From: Litomosoides sigmodontis
Taxonomy: Eukaryota > Nematoda > Chromadorea > Rhabditida > Onchocercidae
Direction: 5' to 3'
Length of the DNA stretch: 64,000 nucleotides
Assembly (NCBI GenBank): GCA_963070105.1
Contig: OY718803.1
Span: 4,198,507-4,262,506 of the forward strand
Shown: piece after piece, positions 1 through 12,844 of the stretch
Layout of the letters: each line of letters opens with the position of its first letter
How positions within the stretch are numbered: the first letter of the stretch is position 1
Made by a program: the position numbers and the translations under genes
Notes under the pieces: model-generated
Database searches by the model: none
Told to the model about the DNA's origin: nothing
The model's input: the letters and a program-made list of their open reading frames with translations, nothing else

Positions 1-445
1 CTCTGTGTGTGATTCACTGTTCTGAAAAAGAATTTTATTGTAATAAAGCAATGTACAAGATACACAATGAACACGAATTGTTTGCAGTTAGCACTTGTCC
101 AGCAAAACACATATGGTTAGGTTAGTTTACCAAGAAAATATATTTAAAGAGATGTTTTTCCTTTGAGACGGCTTTCATTCTAATGGAAAATATGCTGCTG
201 AACAGTATTTCTGCTTTCAGGAATAAAACGACACAACTCGAACGGAGTTATCACACACACTACAGCATTCATGCTATTATAATATTAACAAAATGCTTTT
301 CTTGATGAATTCAATCGAACAATTAAAAGATTTCGAAAATTTAATCCAAAAGCTGGAACTGTAAATCCCTATTTAGAGGACAATTTGGTGTTTAAAGATA
401 CACGCGGCACAAAATGTAAAGAGGGAGAAACTTGAATGCGACGCT
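1..445 (-). other. 3' flank/UTR of the SON-like gene
   Basis: No coding sequence is seen between the SON stop and the window edge. A minus-strand AATAAA lies at 34-39, which would give a 3' UTR of about 410 nt. An AATAAA on the plus strand at 42-47 overlaps the same AT-rich spot, so the signal is not strand-specific. Confidence 0.4.
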
Positions 446-3400
446 TCACAAAACAATTGGTAATGAAGGGTCACGTGGAACCAGACCCAAAGATTGCAGA
501 ACCACCTGACATGCCTGAGCTTTCCCAGTCTTCTTACTGGTTGATGGAATGGACGGTTGATATTCAACACCATTAACAATAGCCTGCAATATGAATATTA
601 AAAAGCAAATGAATGTATCTAAAAATCACCTGTAATTTGACATTTATCTATTCCACGCCTAATTCAACCATGTTATTAATATTAATATATTCGAGCTGCC
701 CTTGATATCAAACAATAGAAGCGATAAAAGTGAACAGTAGTATTTATTCTCTCACCTTCCACAGAAATCTACGATTATTTGATGGTCCACTTTCCAAACA
801 TGTAAACTGTGGGGCGTGCCACTTTTTTTTCGAGCAGAGCTCCATAAGAATAGACACTGGATGTTTTCCTAAAACAAGTGATTGCTTTAACTAATCATGC
901 TTTAAAAAAAAAACCATAATGGACATAAAAGTTCAAGGTGGTCAATATTATAAAGTGATAAAGCTCCACAAGGAAATCTAAAACGTTAAAAGCCAAAAGT
1001 CATGCCAGCAAAATTTGTTCCAGAATTTGGATGTAACTTCTTCGATTCCGGAACTTCTCCTGTTGCCACCAAACCTAAAACGTACCGATGGTAACGAATA
1101 GGAAACTGATGACTCTTATATGTATCACAGCGGTGTGAAAATGGACTCACCGGCTTAATTATCCAATTTTTACATAAGCAAAATTTCACGGCAAATCAGT
1201 CTTTTATATCTTACCATGTTCACCTTTACAATCAAGCTAAGCGTCAACACTACTTGAAAAGTGGAAACATTCTTAAACCTTTTCTGTCCGACTTGACGTC
1301 CAAAGCCAGAGGCTCGAGAGGACCGTCTCTCCCTTTTCCAAGACCTTCACCAGGTGTCCAACCCATTTTCTGCATTAATTTTAAACCTACACCACTGCTC
1401 ACAACATTCGTTTGCTTCAAAAAATCCTAAAATGAAAGTTTAAGTGAAACGCCTGACGTTTCGAAGAATGAAATTAAACAAAAGGAAAAAGAAAACCAAA
1501 AAAGCTTACGCCAGCGGCCGTATGATCATTAGATCAAAAAGGTCAAAACACCAGCTACATTGGAAACAAATCCTCTCCCATCATAGTTACTGTTCAGCAA
1601 TACCTAAATAATTTCTGTCCATGATTAATGACACGAGTTGCAAGATACATAAAATCAACGCATGATTTCCCGTAAAGCATAGTGGTAATTTAGATGTTAA
1701 CTCAAGCTAATTATTATTTCAATAAAGCGAGAATAGATATGACTGTCTGATGCATTCAAATAAGTACAGGAAAGCAGGAAACTCAAAATCTTAAAATTTC
1801 TTGTGTAACGCATAAACCACATATGCAAAAAAGTGTAAAAGTGCAACTCGTGTCATTATATCATTAACAATCTATTTCTCGGAGCCAAGTACTTTGTTCA
1901 TCCATTTTCAGCCAACCTTTTTCACAGTAGCTAAGGGTATGTGAAATAGATCGGTCGAATAACCAACTAAAACATGAAGTCCGTTACGGCGAATCCATTG
2001 ATTTCAAATACTGCGAATCCAGCAAGTAATATAAAGTAATATAAAGTTTTCAATTTCGATTAATTATCGATTTCAGGGATGCGAACTAATAAAATACTCA
2101 ATGATGCAAGCAGACTTCATCAGCATGTAGTTAACAGGAAGAAGTACAGCACTGTGACTAGAAAAGTAATACACCTAACCGACTGGGAACTGTCACTTCA
2201 TCCATTGCATTATTGGTTGCGTATACAATATATCGACACATTTTAGAATTGAAAACAGCATAAAAATAAAAAAAAGAGCTCAGGTAACAACCGAACTTTA
2301 TAAGGTTTCCATGAAGAATTTATCACGCTTAGTTCAAGATCATTTAAACGTGTAACTTTACTGGGGGGAAAAGACTCAGACTGTTTGCTGTGAAATATGG
2401 CAGAAGTTCAATAAGCCTGAAATCAGTTTTTTCAGTGTTTCATATTCTCTAACATATCGAAGTCTTTCGTAATTTCATCAAAAACATGAATTAGGATTTA
2501 TCTCTAGCGATCAAACATATGAGCGCAATAATGAACTGAAAAGACTACGAATATTATCAATTAAATATGATCTAATTAAAAACTATTCGTAGCGCGGCGT
2601 TTCGAATTATTATTGCTCCATCGACATCATAGACACAGAGCTGCTTAAAGTCGTCAGTATTGGTCCAAGTAATGATCCGCAGGTTAGATGTTTTCATGCT
2701 CGTTTTCAAATCAGAAGATACACGTAAAGAAATGCAAAATGAAACGAATCACTCACATTGGTACGTGGAATGAAATTTTAAACAAGATTAAAGAATTGGA
2801 TATTATTCTGCTAAATTTAATATTCATCAGATACAAATGTACTTCGGTGCAGTGCAATAGTTAGGTTATTCAAAATCTAATTTTTTTTCTGCCTATATCG
2901 CTTCTATTTTAAAAAAAAAATGAGTGACAGCTGTCGCAGTTGCTATATCATTACTACAGCAGTGATGTTTTCATAAAGTCTACAGTCCACACTAAAAATA
3001 CTTGTGGGATATATGGCACATTACATGCCATCGAATTTCCCATTCTTAGCTGCTTCGAGAGGAAAAACTGTTGGTTGCGTAAAAACAAAAAGCATGTGTA
3101 GCTTTAAGAACTATTTGGCTTATTTCTCAAACTTGCTGTGCAGACCTTCTAAGCCTTTGTAACGAAACGTTAATGATCTTAGTGACGCATTTTTAAAATA
3201 GATTCTACAATGCTAACCGGTTGAAACCTTTCACATCTGAGCCACATAAAAAGTTTTTTCATGTAAATCTTTTAGGGCAACCCAACAAACCTTTCTTGCC
3301 CAAGCACTGAAGCGCGGGTCATTCGGACCAAGCTGATCAGCTTTCAGTATATTCACGCCAGTGGATCCAGTAAACTTCCCCGGTAAATCCTTTTTACTTT

Positions 3401-6400
3401 CAGCCCATGCTCTTATCTGTAAAGTGGCATTCACCATTTTGAATTTTTAAAGTACGAATCAAAAAACTTCTGGCAAAAGGTATGCGTAGATTTTATCTGG
3501 AAGATGTTCGTGAGAGCTAATCAGAAATTCAGACTAACAATCTAAATGTTGCTCCCATTATCCGCAATCTTCTTTTCTTTGTGTTTTTAAATTATTTATA
3601 GAAACATAGAAAATGAAAAACGTTCTTGAGTATGCAGTTAATTTTTCCTTTTCAAAAAATGCATTCAGAGGAAAAAAGAATTTTTGAAGGACAAACTTTT
3701 ATTTCAAAACTAATGGTTCCCACTAATCACAGAATTTTAACTTTGCCGATTTTGATAGAAAAATTGCAAAATAGACGATTTCGATCTACCGCAGACGAAA
3801 CAATAACTCATTAGACCAGGTAAACATGGATTGCATGGAAGAATAAAAATATTGCGTATTCCTGACCCCGCTAGTGAGAATACACCAAGCGTGAGTAAAT
3901 CAGTTCTACGCTTTTATTATATCCACTGTGAAATACCTTAAAATCACGGAAAGATCGAAAGGTTTGGAAGGTGGATTTAATTTTGGGCCGCCCACAATAA
4001 TGAGCGCGAATTTCATACACATTCAAAATCGCAATGAGCTCCGACCATGAACTTCAAGAAACTTCTTACAGAGGAACTAAACCATCCAGCCATTCTTCCT
4101 TCATCACTCCTCAAACCAACGCCTTACACTACGCTTTATTCATTATTTACCGCCACAGCTTGTTCGCAGAAGACTACAGCGTTATTATCTGGATAATAGA
4201 AAAAGTTGCCTGATCATCAGCTTCTTTCAACAGGTGTCTTGCTTCATAATCATTCGGATCTTTCGCTAACAGCTTACTTGCTTTTATCCGTTTTGCCATC
4301 ACCCTGCCAACATTTGCCGGCTAAAACAAAAGAATTTAAATCTACCCACAGGTACGAATAGTGCTTCAGTAGTGAAGATCCAGTAGGAAATCAGAAATTG
4401 TGTACATCAAGTAAACCATAACATTTATCAGGAAAAAATATGACCGATTCATAAACTTAAACCCATGGAGAGGAAATCAGAAAACATGAAATTCAGGAAA
4501 CAGAAAATTGCTCCCAAACAAGGAGATGTTTGCTCCAGTTGGGAAGGATCCTGAACATTGTAGCCATATGATTCTTGCTAAATTTGAGCACATAAATAGC
4601 AACTTCCAAATATGTCACTTTAATTTATCCACCGTAAATGGCTTCAAATATTAAAAAATCACATATTCGAAGATTCATCAACGGTGGAATACTAATCAAA
4701 AAAACAACGAGAAGACGCGCCACAAAAAACAGCGAGAAATCAGACTCTCTCACACTTCTGCTTTAACTTCCATGGAAAAACTATGTAATGATACAACTAC
4801 TGCAGCAAAAAATATCCTAACAAACAGACATACTAGATACATCCTGTTACATTTCGGACCTAAATTTTCAGGTCAAAATTTGAAGCAAAATCTTTTCCAC
4901 AATTATATACCGTATGATGGAGGGATTCTGGTTCCCTGAATACAGATTCTTCCTCCGGCACTGTGACAATATTACCATAGCTTAGACCGAGAGAAGAAGA
5001 TTCCTTTTGTTCATTCTGTACAGTGTTGCAAGAACCAGAAAGCAAATCAGGTGGTGGTGGAGGTGGAGGCAAATTCAAAAGAGAGGAAGCGGACTGCGTA
5101 AATGAAGCCAATATTGGAGGTGTTGGGGGTGGTGGTAACACGAATGATTCGGCAGCTACGACTTCAAATGCATTGAAAGTCTGAAAAAAAAGAAATTTCC
5201 AACGACATGAATGGAATAATTCAAGAAGGTTGACCAAAAGCTAAAAAATTCAAATAAGCCAAAATGTTATCAGACAATTATTATAAGGAATAATCATAAA
5301 GAAAGTAATAAAATTTTTCACAATAAAGATACGAGATTTTCAGGTAGAACTGCATTAGAAAATCGAAAAATGAAACCTTCTCTTTCTCCTTGGCCATTAC
5401 GGCCAATTTTGCCTTCTGTGCTGGGCTACACACTGATGGTACTTCCTCTTTTTTAACTGGTGTCCACTCCTGCAAGAAAAATTATTAAATGATTTAACAC
5501 GGCATACGACATGGATTGATAAACTCACATTGGAAAACTAAACTTACATTATCTTTCTCTCGATGTTGTGCTCCTGAAGAAACCGGATAGGCAATGCGCA
5601 ACTGACTTTCTTCTAGTGTCCTCTGTGCAGGTGTTTTAATCGGAAGTGGAATCGAGTTCTGGAAAACAGTTTGCATCGCACGGAGTAAAACTTGAATTTA
5701 TAAAAAGAAGTATTTAAATAAGCACTAAAAAATTGATTGTTATTTCGAAAATTTCCTTCATATTATTCTAAATCTGTGATTGAAACTTGAACATCAGCTA
5801 CAAAATAATTGAGAACTTCCAATCAAATGAATACAAAGACTGAAATAAATCAAAACACTGCAGCCGGCATTCAAAATAAATATTCATCCATTAATATAAA
5901 ACATATCTATGTTCATTCATAAACAAATGTACTGGGGATCAAAAATATAATTCAGTAGAGCTTACCGGAATGTTAATAGTAATTGGAGCGGCAGGCTTCA
6001 AAGCAAATGGATGTTTTAAGAAATCAGTATCATCTTCACCCTTTTTCTTTTTCGGCGCCAAGTCTTCATCGCTGGATACTAATTCGCCTTTTTCACGACG
6101 TGCAGCCTTGTCTTGCGACCGTTGAAGTTTCTGACAAAAATCTGAATCAAAAGTCAAACATTATACACAGTTAGTAACATGGTAAAGAATAACATAAACG
6201 CGTGGTAAAAATCAAACGCAAAAAAATACTGACCAACGAGTTGATCGACAGACTGTCCACCTGCTTTCAGTTGAGCTTTTGCTTCAGGTGGGGCATTCGG
6301 TAAATAACCAAGCTAGAATTTAAATTTTTTATAAATCCGATTTCATAAAAAATGAATGAAAAAAATGCATCTTAAATCAATAGACCAACTTTGATACAAA

Positions 6401-9400
6401 GTTTCCTAACGTTTTAAAACCCTCTCTCTACAAACTAGCGTCACCAAAATCATTGAAAAGATTTGTTACCGAAATTGGTGGAAATTCCAAAACATATAGT
6501 TAGCAACATAAGGTAACACGAACTTGTGCCATTTGGGCCGCATTTCTTTGTGCAATCTCCAACAACTTCTTTTTGTCAATTTTATGACCACTTGATTCAT
6601 CGTCACTTCGGCGTCTGCCATTACTTTTTCGATCACGATGATAATGATGATGATTATGACCACGATGAGAGCTTCGAACTTTGCGATGATGAGATGAATA
6701 CGAACTTTGTGATGAAGTACCCGACAACGACCTATAAGTTTATCAATTTATAAAAAATTTAACATAAAATTCAGTGCAGAACGCCAAGAGTAATGCAAGC
6801 CAAAAATAAAAACCTTGTGCGCGAATGTGAATGTGAAGATGAACTTGATGGTGATCGTTTTCTCTTATGTTCCGAATGAGGGCTTCTCACAGAACGAATT
6901 TGTCTCCATCCTTTTGAACGTGTTCTGGAAAATGGTTTCATAAGCACTTAAAAAGCCCCTAAAATAAAGTTAGCACTTTTGAATAACAAAAATTTACTCA
7001 CTGTGTGGAAAGTGCATTAGTTTTTTCTTTGACATTCTTTTCACCACGATTCCACTGCCATTTCGAACCTTCATGTACTCTTTTGTTACTATCAACGTAA
7101 TACGATTCTACATAAAGACTGCCTGAAAATTATTTCAACCTCCACTTCATCGAAAATTTAAGAATATGGAAAAAGCATTTACGGTTAATTTTGTCAAGAA
7201 TAAACAATTTATGTCAAAACCAACCAGGTCTCCTACGAGTCTTGTCAACTTCTCGCCCTGAGTATCGCAAATGCTCCTTCATCTTATTTCTGAAAATCGT
7301 TGGGTTTAAAGCAGAAACAAATCAAACGAAAATTAATGTGGCACAAGAAAAATTTTTCACTTCTTTTCCAATAGTTTCCATTCTTTTTCACTATCCGATG
7401 ATAATGAACTGCTGCGCTTTGAATATCGCTTTCCGCGCTTCTTGTCTTTCTTTTTTTTCCTTTTCTTTTCTGGAAAAGGCTCAAAAGAAGTTCAAAATAA
7501 ACTGAAGTTCTGGAACAATTCCGATATTGACATAGTCAGTAAACCTTTTTGAAAGCACATTTGAAAAGCATTTCATTTTCTTTAAATCCAATTTGTCTAG
7601 TTTTTTAGTGTCGGTTGGGTTAATGCCACGCCGTTGATGCACAAACAGTTCCCAATATTCAACAAATGCATTGTAGTGTGCCACAATATAAAAAAGATAA
7701 TTCGCTCACAGAAATTGTACTTTAACAAATAGTTAACTTGCAACTTTTTAAATAATATTTTAACAACTAATCTAAATCTTACCATCCGCTTTTCTTTTCG
7801 TCTCACTTTCATTTCCACTCATCCCTCGCTCCGATCTTGAATGTTTATCAGCAACCAATTCTTCAACAATTTCATCATTTGAAAAAGAAGGTCCTGCGCT
7901 AGCATCACTTACAGGAATTTCTCCATCTTTTCCCATCTGACTTCTTTTCTCATCAGCAAATAGCACCTATAATCAACCAAAAAATATAAATCGAATAAAA
8001 CTTGATCGATTAAAACACATGAGTAAGACATACCAGTAAAGTAATGGCTTATTCCGATGATTATGCCTATAATTTTAACTACATAAAGAAGTGTTTACAG
8101 GGTAAAAGACATACTCTTGACTTCTCATTGGAGACTTTTTATTAGAAGTCTTTACGCACCTTCAAAACTTAGCTAATATAAAATTTTTTTTTAGATCAAA
8201 CCCACTAGTCGATGTAGAGCTATGAGATTTTACAGGAAACAAACTAACCTTGCTTATAGTGGCAATTTTAATGGGCTTTGAAACTTCAGTACGTTTAATT
8301 TTAAGAGGCGATAACTGCAATTCATCTTCGTCTTCGGAGATTGGTTGTGTCCTAAGAGCTTCCAATGGTCTTGGTCCATACTCAATGTCATCATGTCTAC
8401 TCCCATCGTTCTCTACAAATGCACAAATGAGTGACAGTATTCTTTCGATTACTACTAATATCTATAGAATAGGTAAGTAAAAGATCATATCAAGTTTTGA
8501 GAAATATTCATACAAAGTGCTCTGTAATCAAAAAAAATTACTTAGAGTTGTATTAGTGATCACATCTGTAGCCGACCCGCCAACACTGCAATGCAAAGTA
8601 TCTATCATTTCAAGATTAAGTGGAAAAACATGCAAAGATAATAAAATATCGCTTACATCTTAATCACTAAAGAGAAGACTGATCACAAATGATTCTAACG
8701 CTTTGGAGCATTCGACAAAATTTGGACCGATTAAACGAAAACATTTCAGCGTACGAATGTACTTTCATATTGTTTGAGCACCTAAGGTTTAAACTTTAAT
8801 TCCTCGAGAAGTCAAAGATTCACACCACTTTAACCTCGACATTTTTTCATACGAAAGAGAGATTACTATGGGCTTAAACAAACCAATTCATCAAATGCAT
8901 ACAATACTGGCCTCAGTTACCTTTTTCCGTTTTCCTGCTTCAGTTTGATATTACGTGGTACAAACGTACTATCTCTTTCTGCTCTCACTTTCGCCAGAAT
9001 TTCCGACAAAGGTCTTGGTTTCCTTAACACTGGTGGACTTTCTGACTTCTTTTTCTTCTTAGCCAAAGGAAACACTTCTTCATTAACATCTGCAGTATAG
9101 AGAAAATATATCGTCCCTTCAAAAATAATTGTCAATGTAATGGAGATCAAAATAAAAAGGGCTTACTAAATTCTTTCGTTTTATTTTGTGCAACACTAGA
9201 AATATCTTGAAATAATGCAGCTTTCCCATCCACTTTTGAACTGCTAGCATTAACACTGAGGAAGTCTGCACCAACAGGAAGGTCATCCTCATCATCTGAG
9301 ATCTAGAATTGTTAGATTTTATTTGAGATAAGTTAGGATAAGAATACAAAATACTTTACAAAATAAAAGTCAATGTATTGGCAGTTTACGGTAGTAAACT

Positions 9401-10472
9401 TTACATAAAGCCTTTTACTACTTAACCATGATTCAATGATTGGTCTACATCAGTTCTAATCCTTATTGATTTTCTTTCAAGACACTAAACATTGCTGGAA
9501 GGACTTCCAAAACTTTAGCATCACCCAGCAAACGACTATTAACATTTCTAGTAGTTTTAATGCTGCCATAATTAGGCCTAAAGAATAACCTTTTCCATAA
9601 CAGCTTCAACGGATGGTGGTATGGTACAAGTAACAAATTTTTGAATACTTTCACGACAAGTTTTGCTTCCTGTACTTCCAGAACGACTGCGACTTCGATG
9701 CCTGAAACGATTTCAGCACGTAATAGAAATATATCAAGGTAATGCTCCTTTTTGCAAAACAATTATCATAATAATATACTTCTTCCGTTTGCGCGATGGT
9801 GACTTTGACTTCGATCGTAATTTATACTTCGACTTCTTGTTTTTTTTTGATTTCTTATCCCGGTAACGCTTTAATTTCTTGCTATATCCGTGTACAGATG
9901 AAAGGCTCCCATCACTTTCTACTCCTCTGAAATTTGAAAGAAAAACTCACAAACAATATTCAAAATACTAGTGGAACAAAAGCTAGTAAATACAGAAGTT
10001 AGAACCAAATCAACAAATTCACACACTGATGTGTTACGCTACCAGACGAATGAATGATAAATCAATGAGTGTTTTAGCACTCATTACAACACATAGCATG
10101 CGTCTTCAAAAAAACATTGCACACTATATTTGTCACCGCTCCCCAAACAATGAGGTTCTAACGAAGAATTTAAATTGCGTTGTGATTAGACAATGTATCT
10201 CAGGTACATCAAACAAACCTTTTTAGTTCAACCTCGAGCTTCCCTCCAATTAAACTTTTCACATCGAATGGCTGAAAAATTTTCTCTGATTATGATCCCT
10301 CTGTAACGGTTTATAAATCGTTTTACAAAAAAGTCGGAGTTTTTCCTTTTCTGCGATACTCCAGTAAAATTGGAAAAATTACCTCATTCGTCTTGCGTAC
10401 GTCGTTGAGCAGTGATGCAATTATAGCATCGCTTGATGATGGCTCCATTACATCCTCCTCCTCCTTTGCCAT
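446..10472 (-). CDS. son: SON-like nuclear splicing cofactor (G-patch and dsRNA-binding protein)
   Basis: SON is a nuclear-speckle protein that promotes splicing of weak introns. Exons: 446-583, 756-868, 994-1074, 1279-1426, 3291-3416, 4210-4320, 4911-5180, 5377-5469, 5548-5658, 5966-6141, 6234-6312, 6524-6731, 6814-6924, 7002-7122, 7225-7289, 7361-7469, 7783-7966, 8249-8412, 8542-8585, 8921-9089, 9167-9302, 9590-9701, 9780-9926, 10219-10271, 10383-10472. They total 3159 nt, or 1052 residues, with every phase matching. Family signatures in order: an acidic/basic N-terminus; Lys/Ser/Arg-rich stretches (about 85-500); KIDKKKLLEIAQ (about 550); FLKHPFAL; YPVSSGAQHRE; EWTPVKK; two polyproline runs (exon 4911-5180); a helical segment ending IRAWAES then GKFTGSTGV; a G-patch (QKMGWTPGEGLGKG, about 905-945); and a dsRBD-like tail (KHPVSILMELCSKKKW to the stop). 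Human SON is more than twice as long because of repeat arrays that are absent here. Two introns use GC donors. Sure of identity; least sure of the 994 donor. Confidence 0.93.
1427..3290 (-). other. Longest SON intron
   Basis: This 1.86-kb intron separates the FTGSTGV exon from the G-patch exon. The protein joins directly across it (AWARK then DFLKQT), matching the family. I see only AT-rich sequence and scattered homopolymers inside. Confidence 0.7.
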
Positions 10473-10485
10473 TCGGCAACTAACT
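10472..10485 (-). promoter_or_regulatory. Likely SL trans-splice acceptor of the SON-like gene
   Basis: On the minus strand a CACTTTTAG acceptor ends at 10484, eleven bases before the ATG at 10472. No upstream coding exon fits this site, and such a short leader is typical of nematode spliced-leader addition. This is inference from position and motif. Confidence 0.5.
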
Positions 10486-12156
10486 AAAAGTGCAAATAAT
10501 TAATGCCAACGAATACGTGACTTGCGAATTTTTGGCGAATTAGTGACTTTGTGTTATTCATTAGGGGTTTCGTTCTGCTGAATAATATAACACTGCAGTA
10601 CCACCACCAACCCGTCCCACTACCCCAGCTACTCCACCTTCCCCTCCCCCTACGACTCGCAACCGCACACGTACAGACGTCGCTTCCCGATAACTGCTCT
10701 ACGCATTGTGCAACTATCACGTCTCAGACTGCAAACCCTCTAGACGGAGAACTTTCACGTGGTCGTTGTTAGGCTAACCAGCATCTACAGAACCACCAGC
10801 GGTTGAAATCAAGAATTATTGACTTATCCCCAGAAGAAAGATGAGGATCAGTTAACACTGATAAGCATTTGAAAAAAATATCAAATGTTTGTGGTTCACC
10901 TTGATTTTGGTCGAAGATGAGTAAAAATGAAGAAGCGTCAGGCTCAATCGCAAGAATAGAAAAAAGCCGGTGTGCATTCTCAGAGACAGTTCAATGAAAA
11001 AGTTTGGTAATTAGTGGGAGCAAGGTTAGCGAGAGGAGAGATGAACGGAAACAGGTTTTCTGCTCCCTCATTTATATCTAAATAATTTCTATCGTTGTCA
11101 TATTATTCGATAAAAAAAAAACGGTTATTGGTGAAATGTGTAATCCTGCGTTGGGTGCCTCTATTTTACTTCTTATTTTCCATTCGGTTACATCTCTCCG
11201 ATTTTTTTTCAATTCATTTTTCGATGACAGCTAATTGGAAACGTTTGATGTATCCGTTTTCCTGCTTGTGTCGCTATCTCCCTCTGAGACGGCTGTATGT
11301 GAAGAATTCATTGTGCTATTGTAACTCGGATGAGCGTCTGAACTTTGTGATGTAATGCACTTTCTTGTTCGAAAGCCATTTTTAGGTCGAATTCAGGTTG
11401 TGCGTTTTTCGATAGCGTTGCAGAAGGCGTGTTAATTGAACATACTCGTGAATTGTGCTTTCCTTATTGAAAGACGAAGTGCTAATGAATCAATTATACA
11501 TAAATCTCCTGGAGCACAATATCTATCCCCCAATTGCTCACTTTTTCATTCATTGAAATGGCAAGCATCCCACGCAACATTTCAGCTTACAGTAAAGTTC
11601 ACTAGAACTGCTCGGCGGTTGACAATCCAGGGTTGTATGGTGTAATTGATTTTGTTCCTCAGTGAGTTTCACTGATTTCCTCTACAGTGGGGTTCTTCCT
11701 GCATTGTTTCCCTTTTCAAATTTAATTTCAAAATTTCCTCTAAAATTAGAATGCATGCTCCAAAAACTAAAATTTAATTTTCCACTTTTTTTTATCCAAA
11801 ACTTCCAAGCAGCAAAGAATACTTGCAAAAGAAGGAGAAAGAGGGAGAAAGAGAGAGACAGCATTAAAAATACAAAATGGTTGGAATGAAAATGACAAAT
11901 GGATTCACATTTCTTCCTTTTTTAATTTTAAACTGTATGTATTTTGAAATCACTCCAAAGGCTTATTGATATTAAAAGATTAAAAGTTCCATTTGTGAGC
12001 ATTGTTGGCATCTCTTTTCACTTCACTCACTCTCTCCCGACGCTTTTCTCCTCTTAATTTATATAAATTACACATTTCGAATATTTCTTCTTTCCACTTT
12101 GCATCTAATCGATCAGATAATCTCTTTACTGATGCAGACTCTGTCAGTGAGATGTG
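10486..12156. other. Upstream region of the SON-like gene, no gene recognised
   Basis: The first part (about 10590-10690) is unusually C-rich for this window and lies about 100-200 bases upstream of the SON start, so promoter function is plausible. The rest holds short open frames without family features or splice context, and a purine-rich AAG/GAGA tract near 11835-11860. Confidence 0.4.
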
Positions 12157-12702
12157 TTAAAAACTAAGAATTTGTTTTTGTTTATAAGTTTGGCAATTTT
12201 TAAGTTCGTAATAACGAGAGCGAGTGATTGGGCCACAATAAATTTGCAAGCGGAAAATTTCATCTTTTAGTAGTTCATCTTCATGTGAATTGAAACGATA
12301 ATTAGCATTGCTGATTCTTCGTAGTTCGACGTGAATGCGACGATCGGTGCGATCTAGCAGTAGATGGAGGCGTTCAGAAGCTGAGCGAAGTATACTTTCT
12401 TCCAGATAGAGAGCTTTCGGATGGTTGATTGCACTGCGGTAAAGTGAAAGCATGACTTCTTAGGCTAATATTTATCACAGTCTTACCTTTCTTTTAAATA
12501 AATTTTTTGAAAACTGTCGATGACACCAACTGATAGCAAAAATCACCGACTCGACACAATATCTTCGATATCGTTACCAAACGCCTTTTTACAAAAGATT
12601 TTTCATCGCCGTTTAGTGCTGTTATGATTTTTTGAAATTTTATTTCCGGAAATTTAACTTAAAATTGTCAACGACTATTGACATTTGCAAATGATAGTGC
12701 CT
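12157..12702 (-). CDS. Unresolved minus-strand coding segments, unknown protein
   Basis: Two coding-like stretches are seen. One ends at a stop at 12157 and is open from an ATG at 12453 (98 residues, beginning MLSLYRSAINHP and containing RLHLLLDRTDRRIHVEL and SHEDELLKDEIFRLQ, charged and probably helical). Alternatively it starts at an acceptor (first base 12433) and joins an exon 12487-12529 in matching phase. The second stretch, in another frame, runs from about 12660 to a stop at 12494-12496 and contains ITALNGDEKSFVKRRL. The two overlap in alternative frames and I could not join them into one protein, so this may be two small genes or one mis-assembled gene. An LYR-like triplet at the start of the 98-residue frame is not enough to call an LYR-motif protein. 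Not recognised. Confidence 0.4.
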
Positions 12703-12714
12703 TTGTTGTCTCTC

Positions 12715-12735
12715 TTTTTTTTTTTAAAAAAAAAA
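12715..12735. repeat. T11-A10 palindrome
   Basis: Eleven T followed directly by ten A, between the divergent minus and plus coding segments at 12.7-12.85 kb. Such tracts are nucleosome-disfavouring and common at promoters; the role here is inference. Confidence 0.9.
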
Positions 12736-12844
12736 GGCATTGATCCATTCGACGTTTCATCAGACATAATCAGTAATTCTTCCATTTGCATAAGCATTAA
12801 TATAAATTTGGAATTGCAGTGAATCAAGCAGCAATGCCATCGAA

